Notes under the pieces: model-generated
Told to the model about the DNA's origin: nothing
The model's database searches: none
Seen by the model: the letters and a program-made list of their open reading frames with translations, nothing else
Source of the DNA: JBCBKP01 sp038746265
Lineage (GTDB): Bacteria > Planctomycetota > Phycisphaerae > Phycisphaerales > UBA1924
Assembly: GCA_038746265.1 (NCBI GenBank)
Contig: JBCDKU010000035.1
Coordinates: 1 to 26,492 of the forward strand
Direction of reading: 5' to 3'
DNA length: 26,492 bases
Position numbers and translations under genes: made by a program
Part shown: positions 14,958 to 24,102 of the stretch, one piece after another
How the letters are laid out: every line of letters begins with the position of its first letter
Numbering within the stretch: position 1 is the first letter of the stretch

Positions 14958-14982
14958 CGGCAGGCTAGTATTCGACCTGCCG
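14958..14982 (+). promoter_or_regulatory. TAGTAT -10 candidate enclosed by a 7-bp dyad
   Basis: CGGCAGG (14958-14964) and CCTGCCG (14976-14982) are perfect complements flanking TAGTAT (14966-14971). The layout suits a repressor site laid over the rpsA promoter. As RNA the same bases could form a stem with an 11-base loop. No good -35 was identified. Confidence 0.4.
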
Positions 14983-15251
14983 GGAATCGGTGCGCGGTGT
15001 GTTGCCGCGGCCGAACCACGCAGACGCCAGACCGCCTCCAAGGAGGCCGTCCGCCGCGCGGCACGACGCGACGGGTGAGGCGCTGCACAGAACCGCTCGA
15101 CCCGGCGGAGTGTGTTCTTGCGGCGGCTGTGCTGAGTGCCATCCGAACAACGTGTGGATTCCGGTGCGGCGAGCAGGACACGCTCGGCGATGGTGGCGGT
15201 GCCCACTCGGTTCGAAATCGGATGATTCTCGGCGAAAGGAACGAACGACAC

Positions 15252-17021
<1,770 letters not shown>

Positions 17022-17049
17022 TCGCCGAGCGATCTTGATTTGAACCACC

Positions 17050-17086
17050 GAGGCCCGCGGCACCGCCCGCGGGCCTCTTTCGTTTT
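17050..17086 (+). terminator. rho-independent terminator of rpsA
   Basis: GAGGCCCGCGG (17050-17060) pairs perfectly with CCGCGGGCCTC (17067-17077) over a 6-base loop and is followed by TTTCGTTTT. It lies 28 bases after the rpsA stop. Confidence 0.9.
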
Positions 17087-17097
17087 ACCCCGTACCA

Positions 17098-17562
17098 TTG
17101 CCAATCGCCAGCGCGCTCGTCCCATTCTGGATCTCGGCTCCCCTAGGCTTTCTCGCGATGATCGTCGTCGCCGGGCATCTCATCGCGATGAAGCAGGCGC
17201 ACGCCCGGATCCCGTCGAGTCGTCACCGCATCCGCTCGGTGATCGGCGGCGTGGTGATGCTGACGATCCCGACGCTGGTCTTCGCGTTCTCGTTCACGTC
17301 GCGCGCCGACCCCGCGATGTTCCTGCGGGCGTGGACCGCCGCGATCGGGTTGCTCGGCATCGTCGTCGTTCTCGCGAGCGTTGACGCGCTCAACAGCCTC
17401 CGGCTCGGCCGCAGCCTGCAGCGCGAGGCGCGGGCCGCGTTCCACGCCGAGATCGCCGAGACGCGCCGCCGCATCGCCGAGGCACGCGCTGCCGACCCGA
17501 ACATGCGCGACACGCCGAACCTTCGGCTGGTGAGCGACGAGGACAGCGACCGTGCCGACTGA
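17098..17562 (+). CDS. small membrane protein of unknown function upstream of lpxK
   Basis: I do not recognise this 154-residue protein. With the TTG start at 17098 it has three membrane helices (about 10-30, 46-66 and 79-98). A charged, probably helical cytoplasmic tail follows, rich in Arg, Glu and Ala. ATG 17158 is an alternative that would cut the first helix short. A TACCAT box at 17093-17098 overlaps the TTG, which weakens it. The last 11 bases overlap the lpxK start, so the two are probably translated together, and a role at the membrane in lipid A synthesis or sensing is possible but unproven. Confidence 0.65.
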   Translation: MPIASALVPFWISAPLGFLAMIVVAGHLIAMKQAHARIPSSRHRIRSVIGGVVMLTIPTLVFAFSFTSRADPAMFLRAWTAAIGLLGIVVVLASVDALNSLRLGRSLQREARAAFHAEIAETRRRIAEARAADPNMRDTPNLRLVSDEDSDRAD

Positions 17563-18625
17563 TCGATCGCCCGCGCCGGCTGCGCTGCGTCCGCTCGCGG
17601 GCGCGATCGAGCCGGTCTACCGCCGTGTCGTCGCGCGGCGGAACGCGAAGTTCGACCAGGGCAAGGGCGTCGTCACGCTCGACCGCCCGGTGATCTCGGT
17701 CGGCAACATCTCCGTAGGCGGCACGGGCAAAACACCAATGGTCGATCGCATCGTCCGCTGGCTCATCGAAGAAGGACACCACCCCGCGATCGCGATGCGC
17801 GGCTATCGGCCCGGCCCCGACGGCGTCTCCGACGAGGCCCGACTCTACCACGACGCCTTCGAGGGTGTCCCCGTCGTCGCGCAGCCCAACCGTCTCGACG
17901 GTCTGCTCGCGCTCTTCGCGACCGATCTCGGCAAGCGCATCGATGTGGTCGTGCTCGACGACGGATTCCAGCACCGACGCCTCGCCCGCACGCTCGACAT
18001 CGTCCTGCTCGACGCCTCGTCCGATCCGTTCGGCGACCGCTGCCTCCCGGCGGGATGGCTCCGCGAGCCGCCGGCGTCCATCGCCCGCGCCGGAGCGGTG
18101 GTGCTGACGCACACGGACCGCGCGGAGTCATCGACACGCGGAACGATCGGAAGCAACGTCAGCAAGTTCCACGGCGCACCGCCGATCGCGCACACCCGGC
18201 ACACATGGGCGGATCTCGACGTCCTGTCAGGATCCGAGAGCACCACCGAACCCGTCGGCTGGCTCGCGCGGAAACGCGTCCTCGCGGTCTGCGCGATCGG
18301 CAAGCCCGAATCGTTCTTCCGCGGCGTCGAGAACGCCGGCGCCTCGAGCGCCGAACGCATCGCGCTGCGCGATCACGACCGCTACTCCGACCGCACGATC
18401 GCCGAAATCATCCGCGTCGCCCGTGCGCACAACGCGGCCGCCGTCGTGACCACCGCGAAAGACTGGGCCAAGCTCCGCCGCGTGCCGGCCGAGGCGTGGC
18501 CCGTTCCGGTCGCGCGGCCGCGGCTCGCCCTCGGATTCGAGCGTGGAGAGGCGGATCTGCACTCGCTTGTGTTGCTCGCGGCCGCCGCTGATCCCGACGA
18601 TCCGCCCGTCGTCTGGTGGAAGTGA
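17552..18625 (+). CDS. lpxK: tetraacyldisaccharide 4'-kinase
   Basis: The 357-residue product phosphorylates the 4' position of the lipid A disaccharide at the inner face of the cytoplasmic membrane. It has the family Walker A segment SVGNISVGGTGKTP (about 49-62), AMRGYRP, VVVLDDGFQHRRLARTLDIVLLD (about 132-154) and TTAKDWAKL near the C-terminus. The GTG start at 17552 overlaps the upstream gene by 11 bases. With hldE next, it shows the organism makes lipid A and heptose, so it has an LPS-bearing outer membrane. Confidence 0.94.
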   Translation: MPTDRSPAPAALRPLAGAIEPVYRRVVARRNAKFDQGKGVVTLDRPVISVGNISVGGTGKTPMVDRIVRWLIEEGHHPAIAMRGYRPGPDGVSDEARLYHDAFEGVPVVAQPNRLDGLLALFATDLGKRIDVVVLDDGFQHRRLARTLDIVLLDASSDPFGDRCLPAGWLREPPASIARAGAVVLTHTDRAESSTRGTIGSNVSKFHGAPPIAHTRHTWADLDVLSGSESTTEPVGWLARKRVLAVCAIGKPESFFRGVENAGASSAERIALRDHDRYSDRTIAEIIRVARAHNAAAVVTTAKDWAKLRRVPAEAWPVPVARPRLALGFERGEADLHSLVLLAAAADPDDPPVVWWK

Positions 18626-18648
18626 AGACCTCGCCCGAGCCGCGACGA

Positions 18649-18654
18649 TACCTT
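18649..18654 (+). promoter_or_regulatory. possible -10 box for hldE
   Basis: TACCTT ends 9 nt before the hldE ATG, predicting a 5' leader of about 3 nt. There is no Shine-Dalgarno before the ATG. Confidence 0.3.
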
Positions 18655-18663
18655 GAAGACAGC

Positions 18664-20169
18664 ATGACGGACGCCTCAAACAGTTCACCGACCGATCTTC
18701 TCAGCCGGCTCGCCGACTGGCGAGGCTTCCGCGCCGTCGTGATCGGCGACTTCATGCTCGACCAGCTGCTCTACGGCGACGCCGAGCGTCTCAGTGCCGA
18801 CGCGCCGGTCCCCGTGCTCGATGTCCAGCGGCAGGAAAGCACGCCCGGCGGCGCCGCGAATCTCTGCCTCGATCTCGCGGCCCTCCGCGGCGAGGTCCGC
18901 GCGATCGGTGTCACGGGCGATGACACCGAAGCGGGCATCCTCCGCGGCGCGCTCGATTCGGCCGGCATCGGAGTCGCCGGACTGATCGCCGACCCGGACC
19001 GCCCGACAACCGTCAAGCGCAGTCTCGTCGGCCTCGCGCAAGCACGGCACCCGCAGAAGATGTTCCGCGTTGATTTCGAGTCGCGCGCCGAGCTATCCGA
19101 GACGATCCGCGCGTCGTTGCTCGAGGCGTTCGCCGCCGAGCTGGAGACCGCGGACATCGTCTGCATCGAGGACTACGGCAAGGGTGTCTGCGACGAGATC
19201 ATGTGCGAGAAGGTCATCGAGCACGCCCGGAAGGCCGGCGTCCCTGTCTTCGTCGATCCCGCGAGCCGCGGCGACTTCGCCCGCTACCGCGGCGCGACCG
19301 CGATTACGCCCAACCGCACTGAGGCCGAGCGGGCGACGGGGATGCCCACGCACCTCGACGCCGACGCGTACCACAACGCCGAACTCGCGCGGTCGCTCCA
19401 GTCCTCGCTTGATCTCGAAGCCGTTGTCCTGACCCTCGACCGCCACGGCGCGCTGCTGCTCGAGCGCGACGCCGAGCCCGTGACCGTGCCGACGATCGCG
19501 CGCGAGGTCTACGACGTCACCGGCGCGGGCGACATGATGCTCGCGGGCCTCGCCGCCGCCCGGGCCAACGGCCTCGCCTGGCCGCACGCCGTCGAGTTCG
19601 CCAACGCCGCCGCCGGTCTTGAGGTCGAGCAGTTCGGCGTCGCGCCGATCCCCTTCGAGCGCGTCCACCTCGAGCTGCTCAACCGCCGCACCAACGGCCG
19701 CGGACGTCTCCGGACCGAAGCCGAGATCCTCGTCGAGCTCGCCGCGGTCCGATCGGTCGGCAAATCCATCGTCTTCACCAACGGCTGCTTCGACGTCCTC
19801 CACGCCGGCCACGTCTCGCTCCTCGAAGCCGCTCGCAGTCTCGGCGATTTCCTCGTCGTCGGCCTCAACAGCGACGACTCCGTCGCGCGGCTCAAGGGCC
19901 CCGAGCGCCCCGTCAACACGCAGGACGACCGTGCCCGCCTCCTCGGTGCCCTCCGCGCGGTGGACGCTGTCGTCGTGTTCGACGCCGACACACCGCAGGA
20001 CCTCATCGAGCGCGTGCGGCCCGACATCCTCGTCAAGGGCGCGGACTACAGAGGCAAGGAAGTCGTGGGCCAGCGCTTCGTCGAGTCCATCGGCGGCCGC
20101 GTCGAGCTGGTCGAGCTCGTGCCGGGTCGGAGCACCACGGCCGTCATCGAAGCGATGCGCGGAGGCTGA
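18664..20169 (+). CDS. hldE: bifunctional heptose-7-phosphate kinase / heptose-1-phosphate adenylyltransferase
   Basis: The 501-residue product makes ADP-heptose for the LPS inner core. The N-terminal PfkB/ribokinase-type domain (about 20-335) has VIGDFMLDQ, PGGAANLCLDLA and DVTGAGD with catalytic Asp290. Met follows where Thr is usual (GAGDMM). The C-terminal cytidylyltransferase-like domain (about 365-500) has FTNGCFDVLHAGH (371-383), GLNSDDSVARLKG and the ending GRSTTAVIE. ATG 18664 is preferred. A GTG at 18616 would add 16 residues and overlap lpxK. The fused form matches E. coli HldE. Confidence 0.95.
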   Translation: MTDASNSSPTDLLSRLADWRGFRAVVIGDFMLDQLLYGDAERLSADAPVPVLDVQRQESTPGGAANLCLDLAALRGEVRAIGVTGDDTEAGILRGALDSAGIGVAGLIADPDRPTTVKRSLVGLAQARHPQKMFRVDFESRAELSETIRASLLEAFAAELETADIVCIEDYGKGVCDEIMCEKVIEHARKAGVPVFVDPASRGDFARYRGATAITPNRTEAERATGMPTHLDADAYHNAELARSLQSSLDLEAVVLTLDRHGALLLERDAEPVTVPTIAREVYDVTGAGDMMLAGLAAARANGLAWPHAVEFANAAAGLEVEQFGVAPIPFERVHLELLNRRTNGRGRLRTEAEILVELAAVRSVGKSIVFTNGCFDVLHAGHVSLLEAARSLGDFLVVGLNSDDSVARLKGPERPVNTQDDRARLLGALRAVDAVVVFDADTPQDLIERVRPDILVKGADYRGKEVVGQRFVESIGGRVELVELVPGRSTTAVIEAMRGG

Positions 20170-20174
20170 CCCCG

Positions 20175-20576
20175 ATGGACCACGTCGCGATCATCGATCC
20201 CGCGTACGTCCCGCTGATCCTCTCGGGCGAGAAGTCCATCGAGTCGCGGCTGACCAAGTCCAAGCGCGAGCCCTGGAACTCGCTGCGCGCGGGCGACCGG
20301 ATCTACTTCAAAGCCCGAGGCGGACCCTACCGGGCCGCCGCGACCGCGTCCCGCGTCTACCGCTTCACCCTCCCCGCGGAGATCACGATCGAAGAACTGC
20401 GAGCGCGCTTCGACAACGCGATCCTCGGGCCGGACAGCTACTGGGACCTCAAACGCGAGAGCCGCTACGCGGTGCTTGCCGAGTTGTCGAAGCCGCGGGC
20501 AATCGACGCGGGACCGGGGCTCGTCCGCCGCCCGGGCGACCGCTCGGCGTGGCACGTGATCCGCTCGGTCGCCTAG
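20175..20576 (+). CDS. ASCH-domain (PUA-like) protein
   Basis: The 133-residue protein opens with HVAIIDPAYVPLILSGEKSIESRLTK and continues LRAGDRIYFKARGG. This is the ASCH pattern of a beta-barrel related to PUA domains, with the usual GxKxxExR and GDxIxF elements. ASCH proteins are proposed RNA- or nucleotide-binding factors, and some are nucleoside amidohydrolases. The role here is unknown. It starts 5 bases after hldE, so it is probably in the lpxK-hldE transcript. Its TAG stop is followed after one G by repeat copy C. Confidence 0.82.
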   Translation: MDHVAIIDPAYVPLILSGEKSIESRLTKSKREPWNSLRAGDRIYFKARGGPYRAAATASRVYRFTLPAEITIEELRARFDNAILGPDSYWDLKRESRYAVLAELSKPRAIDAGPGLVRRPGDRSAWHVIRSVA

Positions 20577-20577
20577 G

Positions 20578-20681
20578 GCCCTGTTTGACGGATCATGTTT
20601 GCGAGGTGGGACGGGCTTCCAGCCCGTCTTTGTGATCTTCCAATGCCGCTCGGACGGGCAGGATGCCCGTCCCACCGATCC
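20578..20681. repeat. 104-bp dispersed repeat with nested hairpins (copy C)
   Basis: It matches copy B at 10382-10485 with four mismatches by eye, and the outer 12-bp arms lie at 20605-20616 and 20665-20676. It sits between the convergent ASCH and MDR dehydrogenase genes. Short reading frames through it give VGRASSPS-like peptides on both strands, a sign of repeat DNA and not of a gene. Confidence 0.88.
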
Positions 20682-20693
20682 GCCAAGAAGAAC

Positions 20694-21743
20694 CTATCGC
20701 CAATCTACAACAACCTTGCCAAACTGCTCGCCTGATTCCAAACGCTCGTACGCCTTCTGCCCGTCCGCCGATGGGATGACCTGATCGACCACGGGCGACA
20801 GCTTCCCGGCCGCGAACAACGCCGCGACCGACTTGAACTCGTCGTTGGACCCCATCGTCGAGCCCAGCACGCGGAGCTGGTTCCAGAAGATCCGCGCGAG
20901 GTCCGTCGTCGCGTCGGGCCCGCTGGTGCAGCCCGGGGTCACATACGCCCCGCCCCGCGCGAGCGCCTTGATGCACCACAGGTGCACGGCCTTGCCGATC
21001 GAATCCACCGCGAGATCCACGCCGCGCTTGCCGGTCCAGCCGCGTACGTCGCGCGACCAGTCCTGCCCCTCATCGAGGATCACATGATCCGCTCCGAGCT
21101 CGGTCGCGCGATCGAGCTTCCACCGATGCCGGCTCGTCACACACGCAGGACAACCGAAGTGCTTCGCGATCGCCAGCGCTGCCGTTGCGACGCCGCCGCC
21201 GATCCCCGTGACAAGCACATACTGCCCCGGCTGCAGGCCCGCCTTGCCGACCATCATCGACCACGCCGTCAGCGCCGAGAGCCCGAACGCCGCGGCGTGC
21301 GCCGGATCGATCTCGCCCGGCAGCGCCGCCAGCTGCGCGACCGGGGCGTTGAAGTGCTCCGCGTGCGTGCCGGGCGAATGATGCTCGCCGATCAATTCGA
21401 ACGCCGGCGCCATCGCCGCGCCGGTCGGATCGGTCGGTCGCCCGATCGGGCTCATGTCCAGCGCCGCGTTGAGCATCACCGTCGTCCCGATCCACGACTC
21501 CGGCACGCCCTCGCCGACCGCCTCGACCACCCCGCACCCGTCGCACCCCGCGACGCGCGGGTACTCAAGCGTCAGCCCCGGCACGCCCTTCCCGATCCAC
21601 AGATCGAGGTGATTCAGCGCCGAGCACAGCGTTTTGATCCGCGCCTCGCCCGGGCCGGGCGGCGGCAGGTCCGGGAAGTCATGGCGCAGGGCGACATTCG
21701 GGGCGACGGGGTCCGCTTGCTTCTCGATCACCAGTGCTCGCAT
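20694..21743 (-). CDS. medium-chain (MDR) zinc-type alcohol dehydrogenase/quinone oxidoreductase family protein
   Basis: The 349-residue product has a GroES-like N-terminal domain (PGPGEARIKTLCSALNHLDLW, PRVAGCDGCGVVEAVGEGV) and a Rossmann domain with VLVTGIGGGVATAALAIAKHFG (about 177-198). The four-cysteine structural-zinc loop of classical alcohol dehydrogenases is not seen. SALNHLD replaces the usual Cys-Gly-x-Asp metal site, closer to quinone oxidoreductase members. It probably uses NAD(P)H on an unknown carbonyl or enone. ATG 21743 gives the family start MRALVI and has TATGCT 6 nt upstream with no Shine-Dalgarno. The promoter lies in the 18-base gap after the propeller gene. Confidence 0.88.
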   Translation of the reverse strand: MRALVIEKQADPVAPNVALRHDFPDLPPPGPGEARIKTLCSALNHLDLWIGKGVPGLTLEYPRVAGCDGCGVVEAVGEGVPESWIGTTVMLNAALDMSPIGRPTDPTGAAMAPAFELIGEHHSPGTHAEHFNAPVAQLAALPGEIDPAHAAAFGLSALTAWSMMVGKAGLQPGQYVLVTGIGGGVATAALAIAKHFGCPACVTSRHRWKLDRATELGADHVILDEGQDWSRDVRGWTGKRGVDLAVDSIGKAVHLWCIKALARGGAYVTPGCTSGPDATTDLARIFWNQLRVLGSTMGSNDEFKSVAALFAAGKLSPVVDQVIPSADGQKAYERLESGEQFGKVVVDWR

Positions 21744-21749
21744 GACGCG

Positions 21750-21755
21750 AGCATA
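21750..21755 (-). promoter_or_regulatory. -10 box TATGCT placed for a leaderless transcript
   Basis: TATGCT ends 6 nt before the MDR dehydrogenase ATG (spacer CGCGTC). It fits the fixed spacing seen at four other genes. A GC-rich spacer and no -35 match were noted. Confidence 0.5.
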
Positions 21756-21761
21756 GGAGGA

Positions 21762-23984
21762 TCAGTCGCGCTTCCGGGCCTTCATCATGCTGCCGTCCGG
21801 CGAGGGCATTGTCAGGCTCATGATCTTGCCCGACGTGTCACGCTCGAACATGATCGGCGCGCCGCCGAACGCCGGCACCGGGGCGGCGCCGCTCTCATCG
21901 GGGGAACCGATCGGGAACGAGAAGCCCGGGGCCACCTCGATCGCGAGCGAGCCCTCGTGCACGATGATCGTCAGATCACCCGGGACCTGCGGGATGCTCG
22001 CGAGCGGCTCGTACGCGCCGAGATACTCCGCAAACTCCGCACGCAGCTGCGCTTCCATCGCTGCGACCTCATCGGGCGACCGCAGCACCTGAATCAGCGC
22101 CTCCGGCTTCTCGAAGACCGCCGAATCGACGGTGCCGAACGTGACGCGATCGAACTTCGAGATCTCCTGAGCCCCCGTGTCGAAGTTCGCGACGGTGATC
22201 TGCCCCGGGAAGACGAGGTCGCCGAACAGCTTGTGATCCTCGAACGTCACCATCGCCTCGGTCGCGCTCTCGCGGCCGATCAGGTATCCCGAGTCGCGAT
22301 CGAAGTAGAGCGTCCGCTCGATGCCGTCCCGCGTCACCGCGTTGACTTTCCACGCCGGCGTGCTGTTGAACTCCATCAGCCCGGTGGTCTCCGCCGTCGC
22401 ATACGCCTTTGCGGGCATCATGTCGGCATGGAAGTCCGCGAACCCCTTCGAGTCATCAAGCTCGCGGCCCTCGAACACGCGGTTGCCGAAATACGGATCG
22501 AGCAGGTAGCCATGCTCACCGTCGAACGCGCGGACCCAGACCAATCCGTCCGCCATCGCGGCCTGCCGCCACGCGTGTCCCTGGATCCGATCGAGCGTCA
22601 GCTCCGACGTCTGGATGCCGAGCGCGCTGTCGATGTACTCCCCCTCGGCGTGGATCGAGGTCACCGCGGACCACGCGCTCTCGCCGCCGATCGCCCGTGT
22701 GTACTCAGCAAAGAGCGAGCCGGCGTCCGGGAGCGGGCCGGCCGGCGCCGCCTGCTCGGCGAGCGACTCACCGCCGCTGTGGTCGATGCACGCGAGATCG
22801 CCGAGGCTGTTGCGAACGTAGATCTTCCCGTCATAAATCAGCGGCGGCGTCCACGACTCCCCCCGCCCGCTCAGGACCTTCTGGCGGCTGAGCTCCTTGA
22901 ACTCCGCCGGGTTCGCCTCGGCGATGATCAGCTCGCCCTTCGAGCTCAGGACCACAAGCCGGCCGTCGGCCGACGCCGAGATCGCGCCCATGCCGAGCCC
23001 GCGGACGCGCCACTGGTCGCTGCCGTCCTCCATGCTGATGCACTTGAGCATCGACTCGTCGAAGCCGTAGGCGTAGTCACCCATGACAACGGCATCGCCG
23101 ATCTTGTTGCGGAACCGGTTGCGCCAGATCTCCTCGGGCTCATCGCCCGAAAGGTCGAAGAGCGCGCCGCCGTGGTTGTAGCCGGTCGCGAGGAAGAGCT
23201 TGTCCTCGCCCACGGGTGTCGGCGTCGCAATGTTGATGCCGCCTCCCGCGGGCGCCCACGGGACGCGGTGCATCTCCTCGCCCGTGTCGCGGTTCGCGAT
23301 CAGCAGGCCCGGCCCCGCGAGCACCGCGAGCACGTCACGCCCGTTGAGCGTCATGGGCATCGCGTTGGTGTAGCTGTTCTCGCCGTAGTTCTCGGTCTTC
23401 CAGATGACCTCGCCCGACTCCTTCGACGCGCGGAGCGTCGTGCCGCCCAGCGTGATGTAGAGGCTGTCATCCAGAAGCAGCGGGGAGGCACTAAAGCCCC
23501 ACGTCGTGGACTCCAGCCCGAGCTCCGCCCCGTAGTCCCGCTCCCAGATCACGCTGCCGTCGTTGAGGTCGCGGCAGAAGAACTTGCCGAAGCGGTTTGT
23601 CGTGTAGACACGGTCACCCTCGACGGTCGGGCTGGAGAGTGTGCCCCCGCCGTGCGCGTTCGCGAGGTGCGTCGAAGGGATCCGCTCCGACCACAGCACC
23701 TCGCCGGTCTTCGCGTCGAGGCACCACGTCACGTCTTCCCCCGTCTGCCCGTCCTCGCTGAGCTCGAAGCCCATCGTCACGAGCTTGCCGTCGACGGCGA
23801 TGACGGCCGAATATCCAAGCCCCAACTCGCGCGTCCACACGGGCTCCTCGGCCCCGCTCGACGACCACGCCGTCTCCTGCGAGATCCAGTTCCGGTCGGG
23901 ACCGCGCCAGTGCGGCCAGTCCGCGGGCTGCTGGGCCGAGGCATAGGTGCTCGCGAGCGCGACGATCAGGGCGGTACGAAACAT
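21762..23984 (-). CDS. exported PQQ-like beta-propeller protein with a C-terminal extra domain
   Basis: Residues 1-18 are a signal peptide (ALIVALASTYASA). Residues about 22-402 form a PQQ/WD-like propeller with repeated V-DGKLV, LDAKTGEVLW and DG-IYV blades, starting with DWPHWRGPDRNW, common in secreted planctomycete proteins. Residues about 420-690 form a separate domain, beginning LFAEYTRAIGGESAWSAVTSIHAEGEY, then LDRIQGHAWRQ, TLYFDRDSGYLIGR and FGDLVFPGQI. This resembles LolA/LolB-like outer-membrane lipoprotein-sorting folds. The tail (about 695-740) is Met/Ser/Pro-rich. ATG 23984 has GGAG 8 nt upstream, and the frame upstream to 24110 is rejected. Substrate and cofactor are unknown. 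Propellers of this kind often do not bind PQQ. Confidence 0.87.
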   Translation of the reverse strand: MFRTALIVALASTYASAQQPADWPHWRGPDRNWISQETAWSSSGAEEPVWTRELGLGYSAVIAVDGKLVTMGFELSEDGQTGEDVTWCLDAKTGEVLWSERIPSTHLANAHGGGTLSSPTVEGDRVYTTNRFGKFFCRDLNDGSVIWERDYGAELGLESTTWGFSASPLLLDDSLYITLGGTTLRASKESGEVIWKTENYGENSYTNAMPMTLNGRDVLAVLAGPGLLIANRDTGEEMHRVPWAPAGGGINIATPTPVGEDKLFLATGYNHGGALFDLSGDEPEEIWRNRFRNKIGDAVVMGDYAYGFDESMLKCISMEDGSDQWRVRGLGMGAISASADGRLVVLSSKGELIIAEANPAEFKELSRQKVLSGRGESWTPPLIYDGKIYVRNSLGDLACIDHSGGESLAEQAAPAGPLPDAGSLFAEYTRAIGGESAWSAVTSIHAEGEYIDSALGIQTSELTLDRIQGHAWRQAAMADGLVWVRAFDGEHGYLLDPYFGNRVFEGRELDDSKGFADFHADMMPAKAYATAETTGLMEFNSTPAWKVNAVTRDGIERTLYFDRDSGYLIGRESATEAMVTFEDHKLFGDLVFPGQITVANFDTGAQEISKFDRVTFGTVDSAVFEKPEALIQVLRSPDEVAAMEAQLRAEFAEYLGAYEPLASIPQVPGDLTIIVHEGSLAIEVAPGFSFPIGSPDESGAAPVPAFGGAPIMFERDTSGKIMSLTMPSPDGSMMKARKRD

Positions 23985-24013
23985 CGGTAAATCTCCAGAA
24001 GTGGTGCTCCGCC

Positions 24014-24019
24014 AGAATA
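24014..24019 (-). promoter_or_regulatory. -10 box for the propeller gene
   Basis: TATTCT on the minus strand would start a transcript near 24007, giving a leader of about 23 nt with the GGAG site. This is a normal leadered arrangement next to the leaderless-type promoter of the divergent gene. Confidence 0.4.
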
Positions 24020-24090
24020 GCGGACCCATCACGCTGGTTTGGCAGCCGTTCTGTGATTTTCCAAGACTTCTCGGATCGATCCGAACTCGA

Positions 24091-24096
24091 TATCCT
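24091..24096 (+). promoter_or_regulatory. -10 box TATCCT placed for a leaderless transcript
   Basis: TATCCT ends 6 nt before the asparaginase ATG (spacer GCGACC). No Shine-Dalgarno is present. A TTCTCG element lies 17 nt upstream, a poor -35. Confidence 0.5.
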
Positions 24097-24102
24097 GCGA
24101 CC

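Larger units (their letters stand above)
14704..15251. other. 548-base non-coding gap between gdhA (-) and rpsA (+)
   Basis: The frame of rpsA stays open through most of this stretch, but its composition (Cys, Arg and His scattered) is unlike S1 and the family start is at 15252. I take it as promoter and leader DNA. It holds a 7-bp dyad at 14891-14919 and a dyad around a TAGTAT box at 14958-14982, each listed separately. From 14983 to 15251 would be an rpsA leader of about 275 nt with several short GC-rich pairings but no fold I can name. Confidence 0.55.

Noticed and set aside
14715..15251. N-terminal extension of S1 or a leader gene in the same open frame
   Set aside because: The translated stretch is Arg/Cys/Pro-rich and unlike any S1. 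ATG 15252 with AAAGGA gives the normal family start.
20982..23990. A 1002-codon open frame on the plus strand
   Set aside because: It runs antisense to the MDR dehydrogenase and propeller genes, is swamped with Arg, Ala and His, and shows no domain. Long antisense frames are expected in GC-rich coding DNA.
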